64,000 bases of DNA, taken from positions 372,001 through 436,000 of the forward strand of contig JAUCFP010000006.1 in NCBI GenBank assembly GCA_030348385.1, in the 5' to 3' direction. Of the stretch, positions 7,586 to 15,552 are shown piece by piece. The first letter of the stretch is position 1. Every line of letters starts with the position of its first letter. Origin of the DNA: Cytobacillus sp. NJ13. Its GTDB lineage: Bacteria > Bacillota > Bacilli > Bacillales > Cytobacillaceae. The notes under the pieces are model-generated. The model searched no databases and was not told the DNA's origin. It saw only the letters and a list, made by a program, of their open reading frames with translations. The position numbers were made by a program, and so were the translations under genes.

Positions 7586-8800
7586 ATGAAATTCAAATTA
7601 AAGAGTTTTAAGTCACTATTAATGCTTGGAACTGCACTCACTCTTATCATTACTTCCGGATGTTCCGGAGACACGGCAAGTTCAGAAGAAGATACGGTTA
7701 AAATTGGTGTTCTAGCATCCTTAACCGGTCCGCTCGAGACCTATGGAAAGCAAACAGTCGCGGGATTTGAACTTGGACTGGATTATGCAACTGAGGGATC
7801 CAATGAAGTAGCAGGCAAAAAGGTTGAGTTCATTGTGGAAGATACGGAAACAAAGCCAGATGTCGCCGTAAGAAAAGCGACCAAGCTGCTGGAAGAGGAT
7901 GAAGTGGATTTCTTAGTGGGTTCCTCTAGCTCTGGAGATACACTGGCCGTATTGCCGCTCGCTGAAGAATACGAAAAAATCATGGTGGTGGAGCCTGCGG
8001 TTGCAGATAGCATCACAGGAAAGAACTGGAACAAATACATCTTCAGGACAGGAAGGAATTCATCTCAGGATGCTGTAGCCGGTGCGGCCGCAATTGCTGA
8101 AAAAGATGTGAAAATCGCGACCTTCGCACAGGATAATGCTTATGGACGGGAAGGAATCGCTGCTTTTAAAGAAGGAGCGGAGAAGCTTGGTGCCACCATT
8201 GTGAATGAGCAATATGCAGACCCGAATTCCACTGACTTCACAGCGAATATTCAAAGCATCATAAATGAAAAGCCTGATTACCTTTATATCGTCTGGGCAG
8301 GATCCAATGCACCATGGAAACAGTTAAAGGATATGCAGCTGGAGGAGCAGGGAATTAAAATTTCCACTGCCGCACAGGACATTGCTTCACTAAAAACGAT
8401 GGATTCTTTAATTGGCATGAGCGGCTTTTCCATTTACTATCACACCCTTCCGGATAATAAAGTGAACGACTGGCTGGTGGAAGAGCATAAGAAAAAATTT
8501 GATGGTGAAATTCCGGACCTGTTTACCGCTGGCGGAATGACAGCAGCCATCTCCATTGTAGAGGCACTAAAGAAAACAGAAGGCGATAAAGATGTGGATG
8601 GCTTGATCACCACAATGGAAAACATGGAATTTGAGACACCGAAAGGAACGATGAAATTCCGGGCTGAGGATCACCAGGCCTTGCAGTCTCTGTATGCAGT
8701 AACTCTCGAGGAGCAGGAAGGGGTGGATCATCCGGTGCCGGTCCTGATCAGGGAATTGAATATGGAAGAAACCGAGCCGCCAATCCGGAATGGCAATTAA
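7586..8800 (+). CDS. ABC transporter substrate-binding lipoprotein (LIV/HAAT type)
   Basis: ATG 7586 is preferred over 7565 and 7580 because AGGGGGA stands about 6 bases before it. The 404-residue protein has a basic N-terminus, a hydrophobic stretch and a lipobox IITSGC with lipidation cysteine C26. The mature part starts with VKIGVLASLTGPLETYGKQ, the signature of periplasmic-binding type I receptors (LivJ/AmiC class), and YADPNSTDFTANIQSI and AGSNAPWKQLKDM match the middle lobe. It delivers ligand to the permeases encoded downstream. In this operon the ligand is more likely a carboxylic acid or aromatic acid than a branched-chain amino acid; that is inference from context. Confidence 0.88.
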   Translation: MKFKLKSFKSLLMLGTALTLIITSGCSGDTASSEEDTVKIGVLASLTGPLETYGKQTVAGFELGLDYATEGSNEVAGKKVEFIVEDTETKPDVAVRKATKLLEEDEVDFLVGSSSSGDTLAVLPLAEEYEKIMVVEPAVADSITGKNWNKYIFRTGRNSSQDAVAGAAAIAEKDVKIATFAQDNAYGREGIAAFKEGAEKLGATIVNEQYADPNSTDFTANIQSIINEKPDYLYIVWAGSNAPWKQLKDMQLEEQGIKISTAAQDIASLKTMDSLIGMSGFSIYYHTLPDNKVNDWLVEEHKKKFDGEIPDLFTAGGMTAAISIVEALKKTEGDKDVDGLITTMENMEFETPKGTMKFRAEDHQALQSLYAVTLEEQEGVDHPVPVLIRELNMEETEPPIRNGN

Positions 8801-8839
8801 AACTTCAGAATAATTAGATTTATAGGAGGGGTCGCCAAG

Positions 8840-9613
8840 TTGGAAAAAATTCTGGAAACAAAAAGCCTATCTGTTTCATTTGGCGAACATGATGTCATAA
8901 AAGAAGTAAACCTGGAAATAGAGCGAGGCAAGCTGACTTCGATTATCGGTCCCAATGGGGCAGGCAAGACCACACTCTTTAATCTGCTGAGCGGCCAGAT
9001 CGCTCCGACTAAGGGAGAGATTTATTTTAAAAACGATAATGTAACAAAGCTTTCTGTACCATTACGGGCGAGAAGGGGCATCGGCCGTTCCTTCCAGCTC
9101 ACCAATATTTTTCCGGAGCTGACGGTTCTGGAAAATATCAGGCTCGCCATCCAGTCATCGAGCAAAGATTACTATTCGATCTTACCGAGGTTTTCTTTCA
9201 TGAGCCGCCAGCAGGATGAAGCAAAAGCTGCCATGGAGCGGTGCATGCTGAGCGGCAAGGAAGATGTGCTGGCACAGGATCTGGCACATGGGGAAAAAAG
9301 AAAACTGGAGCTGGCCATGCTGCTGGCTCTCAAAACAGAACTGCTTCTGCTAGATGAGCCGACAGCAGGCATATCGATCGAAGAGATTCCGGCGATATTG
9401 GAAGTGATCGAGAACATTAAGAAGGAAGGCATGTGCACCATTGTCTTAATCGAACACAAAATGGAGATGGTCATGCATCTTTCCGATACTTTAGTGGTTC
9501 TATTCAATGGAGAGCTTCTGGCAAGCGGCAATCCGACGGAAATTATAAAGGATCAGAGAGTTCAAACGGCATACTTGGGAGGCTTGCATCGTGAGTCTAT
9601 TAAAACTGGATAA
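8840..9613 (+). CDS. livG: LIV-type ABC transporter ATP-binding protein (LivG-like)
   Basis: TTG start at 8840 with TAGGAGGGG upstream; 257 residues. Walker A is GPNGAGKTT, the LivG-type block IGRSFQLTNIFPELTVLENI follows, the signature region reads HGEKRKLELAM in place of LSGGQ, and Walker B is LLLLDEPTAGI. This cytoplasmic ATPase pairs with the next gene as the heterodimeric motor. The last 23 bases overlap the LivF-like start, indicating translational coupling. The order SBP-G-F-H-M differs from the E. coli order but is common in Bacilli. Confidence 0.92.
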   Translation: MEKILETKSLSVSFGEHDVIKEVNLEIERGKLTSIIGPNGAGKTTLFNLLSGQIAPTKGEIYFKNDNVTKLSVPLRARRGIGRSFQLTNIFPELTVLENIRLAIQSSSKDYYSILPRFSFMSRQQDEAKAAMERCMLSGKEDVLAQDLAHGEKRKLELAMLLALKTELLLLDEPTAGISIEEIPAILEVIENIKKEGMCTIVLIEHKMEMVMHLSDTLVVLFNGELLASGNPTEIIKDQRVQTAYLGGLHRESIKTG

Positions 9614-10295
9614 TCTTGAGACCTATTTGGGTCAATATCACATCCTTCAGGGAGTGTCCATGTCCGTTGAAGAGGGAAGCATCACCGTTCTGTTCGGAAG
9701 AAATGGAGCAGGCAAAACGACAACACTGCGCTCTATTATGGGCTTCAATCCATCCACCACGGGTTCTGTGCATTATCACGATCAGAAAATCAGCGGAATC
9801 CCTACACACCTGATATCCAGAAAAGGAATCGGCTATGTGCCGGAAAATCAGGGAATATTCAGTGCGCTGACAATAGAAGAAACGCTAAATCTGGCCATGG
9901 CAAAGAGCACAGGAGATTCAGAGGGAAAAATGGAGTGGATGCTGGAGCTCTTCCCGGATTTAAAGAAATTCTGGCGCAAGAAAAGCGGGTTGCTTTCAGG
10001 CGGACAAAAGCAGATGCTGGCAATTGCCAGAGCGTATATCAATGGAGATGGACTTCTGCTGATCGATGAACCAAGCAAAGGCCTGTCACCGATTATGGTT
10101 GAAAAGCTGATGGAATCGATTCAAAAGATGAAGGAAAAAACAACGATACTGCTTGTGGAGCAGAATTTCCTCATGGCGAGTGAAATCGGCGATTACTTTT
10201 ACATTATGGACGACGGAAAAATAGTCCATGATGGCTGGATGCAGGATCTAAAGGAAGACAAGGAAACCTGCCAGAAATACTTGGGCATCGCGTAA
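9591..10295 (+). CDS. livF: LIV-type ABC transporter ATP-binding protein (LivF-like)
   Basis: GTG start at 9591 inside the end of the preceding ATPase, with GGGAGG 7 bases upstream. The 234-residue protein has Walker A GRNGAGKTTTLRSIMG, the signature LLSGGQKQMLAIARA, and Walker B LLLIDEPSKGLSP, followed by VEQNFLMASEIGDYFYIM, all typical of LivF. It is the second ATPase of the importer. Confidence 0.93.
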   Translation: MSLLKLDNLETYLGQYHILQGVSMSVEEGSITVLFGRNGAGKTTTLRSIMGFNPSTTGSVHYHDQKISGIPTHLISRKGIGYVPENQGIFSALTIEETLNLAMAKSTGDSEGKMEWMLELFPDLKKFWRKKSGLLSGGQKQMLAIARAYINGDGLLLIDEPSKGLSPIMVEKLMESIQKMKEKTTILLVEQNFLMASEIGDYFYIMDDGKIVHDGWMQDLKEDKETCQKYLGIA

Positions 10296-10315
10296 GCTGT
10301 GAAGGGGGGCTGGAA

Positions 10316-11185
10316 ATGGAAGTCTTTATTAATTTATTGGTCAATGGGGTTTCAACTGGGCTTTTGATATTCCTTCTGGCTGCTGGACTTACTTTAATCT
10401 TCGGACTAATGAGTGTACTGAACTTCGCCCATGGCGGATTATTCGTCTGGGGCGCTTTTTCAGGAGCGTGGATCTTTAAAGAAACAAACAGTTTTCTATT
10501 AGCGATTGCGGGAGCCATTGCAATCGGAATGGTATTGGGCTGGGTATTGGAAAGGTTTCTTATCCGTCCTGTCTATGGGAATCATGTCCGGCAGCTGCTG
10601 ATTACATTAGGCGGCATGCTGGTATTATCAGAAAGCATCAAAATTTTCTGGGGACCGAATCCGATTAGGGTAAACCTTCCGGGATGGCTTGAAGGAAGCT
10701 ATCAGTTTGATGGAATCATCATCATAAAATACCGTGTGTTTGTGATTGTGGTTGGACTGCTGCTGTATCTGGCATTATGGCTTCTGCTCAGCCGTACACA
10801 GATTGGCCTTATGATCAGGGCTGGAGTGCTGGATAAGGAAATGGTTCAGGCGCTCGGAATCAATGTAAAGGCTCTCTTTACCTTCGTATTCCTGCTGGGC
10901 GCGGCATTGGCTGCTTTAGGCGGAGCCCTTCTGGCGCCATATTCAGGAGTGGTTTTTGCGGAAATGGGCATGCAGTATGCTATATTGGCTTTCATTGTGG
11001 TAATCATTGGCGGGATGGGCAGCCTGCAGGGATCGGCACTGGCTTCCCTGATCGTAGGAGTAGCGGGTGCGTTTATGGCGTATTATTTGCCTGATTTGTC
11101 ATTGGCCTTGAATATGCTCCTATTGGCCATAGTCTTATTGGTGAAACCAACAGGGCTGCTGGGAGAAAAGGGGAGTGCCGTATGA
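10316..11185 (+). CDS. livH: LIV-type ABC transporter permease (LivH-like)
   Basis: A 289-residue membrane protein with GGGGG ahead of ATG 10316. The N-terminal NGVSTGLLIFLLAAGLTLIF and LNFAHGGLFVWGAF are the LivH signature, and AALGGALLAPYSGVVFAEMG is the conserved cytoplasmic coupling region. About eight hydrophobic segments are apparent. Its last four bases overlap the next permease gene (ATGA). Confidence 0.92.
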   Translation: MEVFINLLVNGVSTGLLIFLLAAGLTLIFGLMSVLNFAHGGLFVWGAFSGAWIFKETNSFLLAIAGAIAIGMVLGWVLERFLIRPVYGNHVRQLLITLGGMLVLSESIKIFWGPNPIRVNLPGWLEGSYQFDGIIIIKYRVFVIVVGLLLYLALWLLLSRTQIGLMIRAGVLDKEMVQALGINVKALFTFVFLLGAALAALGGALLAPYSGVVFAEMGMQYAILAFIVVIIGGMGSLQGSALASLIVGVAGAFMAYYLPDLSLALNMLLLAIVLLVKPTGLLGEKGSAV

Positions 11186-12180
11186 GAGGGGTATTTCATA
11201 AAGTGCCGCTGTATTGGGGGCTTGCAATCATGCTGTTTATGCTTCTGTTCCCCTTTGTCAATGACTCCCGAAGCACGCTGATTTTGCTGACTCAAATTTT
11301 CATTTTTGCTATATTTGCGATGAGTTTCGATATTCTGTTAGGATATACCGGAATCGTATCTTTTGGGCATTGTATGTTCTTTGGAATAGGTGCTTATAGT
11401 ACGGCCATTATTTTTAATCATATGGAGGCAACTCTGCCAAACTTTTTAATAGGATTGGTTATAGGCATCCTTCTGTCCGCTTTAGTTAGCTATATCATTG
11501 GTTTATTATCACTAAGGCTCAAAAGCCACTTTTATGCCATGCTGACACTGGCTGTCTCCCAGCTGTTCCTTGTCCTGGCAGAAAAGTGGAGAGGACTGAC
11601 GCATGGCGGTGACGGATTTACATTCAGTGTGCCTGACGTATTCAAAGACCGTACTTCCTTCTATTATATTACGCTCTTCAGTGTGGCCGTTGTTTTCATC
11701 CTGCTGAAGCTTTTCACAGAATCGTCCACTGGCAAAGTGTTAAAAGCTATTTCACAGAATGAATATCGCGCAGAAGCATTAGGGTATAAATCGCTTCATT
11801 ATAAACTGATTGCCAGCGTAACGGCAGGTGTGGCAGCTTCCTTCAGCGGGGCTCTATATGCAGTGTCACTGAGGTTCATCAATACCAATGTCTTTTCCAT
11901 TGAAGTCACGCTCGATGCTCTTTTAATGACGATGATCGGAGGACTGGGAACCCTGGCTGGTGCCATAGCAGGAGCGGGGATCATCGAATTCTTAAGACAT
12001 TATCTTTCAGAGCTTGCGATGACTTACCCCATTTTCGAAAGATGGACGATTATCCTCGGGTTCTTATATATAGTGGTGCTGCTTGGATTCCCTTCCGGTT
12101 TCGCAGGATTTATTAAAAAGTTCACATTGAAAAAGGGGAGGAAGGAGAAGAAGAAAAGAGAAGTGGAGCGGGCAGCTTAG
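11182..12180 (+). CDS. livM: LIV-type ABC transporter permease (LivM-like)
   Basis: A 332-residue membrane protein. GYTGIVSFGHCMFFGIGAY and GAGIIEFLRHYLSELAM are the LivM hallmarks, and the C-terminus is a lysine-rich cytoplasmic tail (KKGRKEKKKREVER). The ATG overlaps the LivH stop. This is the last gene of the operon and is followed by a terminator. A decayed fragment of a second copy of its 3' part lies at about 15122-15285. Confidence 0.92.
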   Translation: MRGVFHKVPLYWGLAIMLFMLLFPFVNDSRSTLILLTQIFIFAIFAMSFDILLGYTGIVSFGHCMFFGIGAYSTAIIFNHMEATLPNFLIGLVIGILLSALVSYIIGLLSLRLKSHFYAMLTLAVSQLFLVLAEKWRGLTHGGDGFTFSVPDVFKDRTSFYYITLFSVAVVFILLKLFTESSTGKVLKAISQNEYRAEALGYKSLHYKLIASVTAGVAASFSGALYAVSLRFINTNVFSIEVTLDALLMTMIGGLGTLAGAIAGAGIIEFLRHYLSELAMTYPIFERWTIILGFLYIVVLLGFPSGFAGFIKKFTLKKGRKEKKKREVERAA

Positions 12181-12190
12181 TGTGAAATAA

Positions 12191-12222
12191 AAAAACCTTG
12201 CCATCATGGGTAAGGTTTTTGT
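12191..12222 (+). terminator. Operon terminator after livM
   Basis: AAACCTTGCC pairs with GGTAAGGTTT (one G-U pair) and is followed by TTTTGTT. It closes the 3997-12180 operon. Confidence 0.85.
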
Positions 12223-12287
12223 TAATTGCAAAAACACTTATCATTTTTTGCCATATGGAATAGAGGTTCAATATCATAACCAGGATC

Positions 12288-12313
12288 AGCTGCCAGTTCG
12301 GCAGCTTTTTTTC
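12288..12313 (+). terminator. Orphan terminator
   Basis: AGCTGCC, loop AGTTC, GGCAGCT and seven Ts form a textbook terminator only 75 bases beyond the operon terminator. No gene lies between them, so it is a second, back-up terminator or the end of an unseen short transcript. The 12181-12485 gap otherwise shows nothing I recognise. Confidence 0.75.
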
Positions 12314-12485
12314 TTCTATTAAAAGGGAGTTTAGTTTAAGGAGAGTACTTACATAATAATAAGTGTGTTGCTAGGTAAAAGTGAAAGCTATTTTCAAGGT
12401 GACAAATATTTTACTGCCCTTTAAAAGGGGATTATAGGAAGAGAATGTGAACACATAAAGAGACATGGTTAGGGGATTGAAGAGA

Positions 12486-12950
12486 ATGGCGACATCTATA
12501 GAGAGGCTATTATGGAGTATTGCACTTCCTGGTTTTGGGCAATTTTTAAATGGAAAACTAATAAAGGGAATGGTTATTGTATTTTTAGAGTTCCTTATAA
12601 ATGTACAAGCGAATTTCAACGGGGTCATTATTTCAAGTTTTCATGGAGATATTGAAAACGCAATCGCAGAAACCGATTATTTGTGGCTGATGTTTTACCC
12701 TTGTTTGTATTTCTTTGCGATGTGGGATTCTTTTAAAGATGCGGGAGGAGGGAAAAACAGTTATTCTTTTCTTCCGTTTGTGTCTTCTGCTTACTTTGTT
12801 ACGGTGGGGTGTATATATTCCTCTACCTTTAAGCTTTTTGGGGTATTATTAGGGCCCATTTGGCTGCCCATATTGTGTGTAATACCAGGTGCCAGTGTGG
12901 GTTTTTTTTTAATGAAGATAATAAGGAAAAAACACATTGAACCATTTTAA
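12486..12950 (+). CDS. Small multi-spanning membrane protein, hypothetical
   Basis: ATG 12486 is chosen with AGGGG about 10 bases upstream; TTG 12477 or ATG 12465 are possible. The 154-residue product has an N-terminal LLWSIALPGFGQFLNGKLIK segment, the LPGxGQ...G motif seen in TM2/DUF5683-like small membrane proteins, then FLEFLINVQANFN and three further hydrophobic segments, with a basic C-terminus (IIRKKH). Homologous hypothetical proteins of this look occur in Bacilli. The function is unknown. It stands alone with 134 bases to the next gene. Confidence 0.65.
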   Translation: MATSIERLLWSIALPGFGQFLNGKLIKGMVIVFLEFLINVQANFNGVIISSFHGDIENAIAETDYLWLMFYPCLYFFAMWDSFKDAGGGKNSYSFLPFVSSAYFVTVGCIYSSTFKLFGVLLGPIWLPILCVIPGASVGFFLMKIIRKKHIEPF

Positions 12951-13084
12951 ACAAGGCAGCATTTTATTGTTAAATCCTTTAATGATAGGCAATGGAAGAT
13001 ATTTAGACGTAATACTATTTAATGAATAATTACCATATTCAATTACAAACTAAGAAAAGAATAAATTGTGGAGGGGCCTTTTAG

Positions 13085-14047
13085 ATGAATTTAAACGAAT
13101 TAGGCTTTCTTTGGTATTTACATTCAAGTTCAAATATGGTCAATATTTTTTTGGGAAATCTTATTGAAACTGCTGAAGATACTGATTTGAAAGATGTTTT
13201 AACTGAGATTAAAACACTTTCATCATTCCAGGAACAAGAGGCTTTGCAATTCTTATCTGATAATGGATTAAATATTACACCGTTTTTTAGTGAAAATGAT
13301 TTACATAGCCCCTCAGAAAAGTTATTTTCTGATCAATTAATGATAGAAGTTCTTAAGCATATAACCAGTAATGGACTGGGTCTAATTTCTTTTCAATATA
13401 CAGAATTAACTGTCCCAAAGGTTAAGAATTTTTATAAAGAAATACTCAATAAGTTAATTCAAATTGACATTACGATTTTAAATTTGCTGGAGCACAAAGG
13501 TTTACTGCAAAACAGGTCTTTTTCATACAAAAATGCTGAAGACAGACAAAACAAATTATTTAAAGTGGCATCAACCCAGCAGAGGCCGCTTAATGCTGTT
13601 GAATTAGCAAGTATGTTTGGTTCATTTCAATGTAATAATGTTGGTTTAGCTCTATGTACTGCTTTTTCGGATGTTGCAATGGATGAAGATACAAAGAGTT
13701 TTTTGCAGGATGGAATCAAATTGTCCTATCATCAAGTGGATGTTTTATCCGAAATATATAGAGAAAACGGAGTCCCGATAACCACCGGATTAGAGGCTCA
13801 CGTTCATAAGGTGAATAAATCCCCATTTTCAGATAAACTAATGGCTAACTTAATCATGTTCTTAAATCCCATCGGAATCGGCAATCTGCAAACTGCTGTG
13901 ATTTCCAGTTATAAAAAAAGTCACGTGAAAAAACTAAAGGAATTAATGGAACAGGTGGAAAGCTATTCAGAGCAAGGGTTTAAGTTAATAGTAAGGAAAG
14001 ACTGGTTTAATGAGCCGCCGGTAACCAACTGGTCAATTGATAGTTAG
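13085..14047 (+). CDS. DUF3231 family protein
   Basis: 320 residues, ATG 13085 with GGAGGGG 7 bases upstream. The sequence consists of two similar helical halves (about 1-155 and 165-320). Each carries a conserved block where an E-x-x-x-x short helix is followed by (S/N)KSPFSDKLMANLIMF or its degenerate first-half version PSEKLFSDQLMIEVLKH. This tandem layout is the DUF3231 family common in spore-forming Bacilli, predicted to form ferritin-like helical bundles. The cellular role is unknown. The gene stands alone and is more AT-rich than its neighbours, which may mean later acquisition. Confidence 0.85.
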   Translation: MNLNELGFLWYLHSSSNMVNIFLGNLIETAEDTDLKDVLTEIKTLSSFQEQEALQFLSDNGLNITPFFSENDLHSPSEKLFSDQLMIEVLKHITSNGLGLISFQYTELTVPKVKNFYKEILNKLIQIDITILNLLEHKGLLQNRSFSYKNAEDRQNKLFKVASTQQRPLNAVELASMFGSFQCNNVGLALCTAFSDVAMDEDTKSFLQDGIKLSYHQVDVLSEIYRENGVPITTGLEAHVHKVNKSPFSDKLMANLIMFLNPIGIGNLQTAVISSYKKSHVKKLKELMEQVESYSEQGFKLIVRKDWFNEPPVTNWSIDS

Positions 14048-14098
14048 AGTCAAATAATCTAAAACATTCACGGAAAATCATCTGGGAAGAAGAACAAA

Positions 14099-14134
14099 AA
14101 GCCGATTTGTTGATTATAGAAAAATCGGCTTCTC
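14099..14134 (-). terminator. Terminator of the ICL/PEP-mutase-like gene (possibly bidirectional)
   Basis: AAGCCGATTT and AAATCGGCTT form the stem. On the minus strand the tail is TTTTTGTTCTT, so it mainly serves the gene at 14188-15027; the convergent DUF3231 gene may also use it. Confidence 0.75.
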
Positions 14135-14187
14135 AAAATAATAAAATTCATAAATTTGTTGTTGGGTATTAGGAGTTCGATTTTTAT

Positions 14188-15027
14188 TTATTGAATGAAT
14201 TCAGTTAATCTTCTATAAGAAAGAACATCCCCATTTGTCATTTGATGAAAGGTCTGGCGGTTTACAATCTCTTCACTGATAGACTGTAAATAGGTTAAGG
14301 TTGCTCTGAATGGGCCGGAACCACAGCTAAGCCTTTCGATTCCAATCTCAGATAACTCCGGTAAAGAAGGCATCTCTGGGTCAACCAATAAATTGATCGG
14401 ACAAGAAATTTCCTCTCTAATTTTTTTAATAATCTTCCTATCAGTTAAACCAGGAATGAAAATGCAATCTGCTCCTGCAGCTTGATAGGCTTTTGCCCGC
14501 TTTAAAGCTTCTCGTAAACGCATTGAAGAATCCCCAATATTTAACCAATATAGATCTGTTCGAGCATTGATGAATAACGGCAAATTTCTGGATTCCGAAA
14601 GTTCTTTGATAGCTGTTATTTTTTCCACTTGAGATGAAATATCAAATAGTGGCCGGTTTGGATCACCTGTACCGTCCTCCAGATTTATCCCGATAGCCCC
14701 AGCAGCAGCGACTGCTTTTACGGTCTCTAAAACCTCTTCAACCGTCTGTCCATAACCTGCCTCAATGTCTGCGCTCACGGGAACATTTACTGATTTGGCG
14801 ATATTTTCAATCGTTTCAACCATTTTGCTAAGAGGTATACTTTGCCCATCCAAATACCCCAAAGAAGCAGCAATGCCAGCACTTGTTGTTCCAATCGCTT
14901 TAAATCCGCATTCTTCAAACATTTTTGCACTGATTACATCCCATGCATTTGGCAGAACAAATGTTGACGATTGCTGATGTAAGCGGTGAAAGGTTTTTGC
15001 CTTTAATGATTGTTCTTTGCTACTCAT
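14188..15027 (-). CDS. Isocitrate lyase/PEP mutase superfamily protein
   Basis: A 279-residue protein with AAAGGAG before its ATG. FVLPNAWDVISAKMFEECGF, GTTSAGIAASLGY, VSADIEAGYG and INLEDG are the hallmark strands of the ICL/PEP mutase TIM-barrel superfamily, with the magnesium-binding D/E residues in ADIEAG and LEDG. The isocitrate-lyase KKCGH loop is absent, so it is not ICL itself. Members of this short class include 2-methylisocitrate lyase-like and oxaloacetate/phosphonate-cleaving enzymes; which applies cannot be told. It is monocistronic; a perfect palindrome about 70 bases upstream may be its operator. Confidence 0.82.
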   Translation of the reverse strand: MSSKEQSLKAKTFHRLHQQSSTFVLPNAWDVISAKMFEECGFKAIGTTSAGIAASLGYLDGQSIPLSKMVETIENIAKSVNVPVSADIEAGYGQTVEEVLETVKAVAAAGAIGINLEDGTGDPNRPLFDISSQVEKITAIKELSESRNLPLFINARTDLYWLNIGDSSMRLREALKRAKAYQAAGADCIFIPGLTDRKIIKKIREEISCPINLLVDPEMPSLPELSEIGIERLSCGSGPFRATLTYLQSISEEIVNRQTFHQMTNGDVLSYRRLTEFIQ

Positions 15028-15098
15028 AAAATTATGCTCCTTTTACTGATTTAGATTTAAGTTTCTTATTGCTTCATTTTCTATTGTAAAGGCTAAAC

Positions 15099-15118
15099 AT
15101 TTCGATTTTCATCGAAAT
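15099..15118. promoter_or_regulatory. Perfect palindrome upstream of the ICL-like gene
   Basis: ATTTCGAT, a 4-base centre and ATCGAAAT form a 20-base inverted repeat 72 bases upstream of the minus-strand start at 15027. Its size and place fit an operator, but the regulator is unknown. It also lies at the edge of the livM remnant. Confidence 0.35.
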
Positions 15119-15121
15119 ATG

Positions 15122-15285
15122 GAATGCATATATTTTTCTCAATTGAAGCCACTGTGGATGCTCTCTTAATGGCGATGATCGGAGGATTCGAAACCCTGGA
15201 TGATGCCTTTGCAGGAGCGGCGGGGATCATCGAATTCTTAAGACATTATCTTTCAGAGCTTGCGATGACGAAGAGAGGAGGGCTG
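15122..15285 (+). pseudogene. Remnant of a second livM copy (3' fragment)
   Basis: This stretch reads like livM 11880-12030 with scattered differences (TCAATTGAAGCCACTG against TCCATTGAAGTCACGC). About 50 bases ending CAGAGCTTGCGATGAC are almost identical, with a two-base insertion that shifts frame. After GATGAC the sequence jumps to something like the very end of livM (GAAGAGAGGAGGGCTGCTTAG), so roughly 130 bases are deleted internally. No start, no full length and no partners are present. It is a decaying partial duplicate. The surrounding 15028-15552 gap holds nothing else I recognise apart from the palindrome. Confidence 0.8.
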
Positions 15286-15552
15286 CTTAGTAAAAGACCT
15301 TTCCATTTGAAAGTTTTTTATCTTTTTACCACAATTTTTTTCGCTAATAATGATTCCTTCAGGCTTTTCTTGAATCGAATCATGCTATACAGATTTGTAA
15401 TAGAGCTATCTATATAGGAATTAAATTTCTTTTTTATCTAATTCTTCCTCATTTGCACTGAACCTCGCACTTTCTATTGAATAGACTATGGGCAAATAGT
15501 GTGTGCGCATTTAATTCCTCAATGGAAATTTATTCTTTGGGAAGTGAAGATC

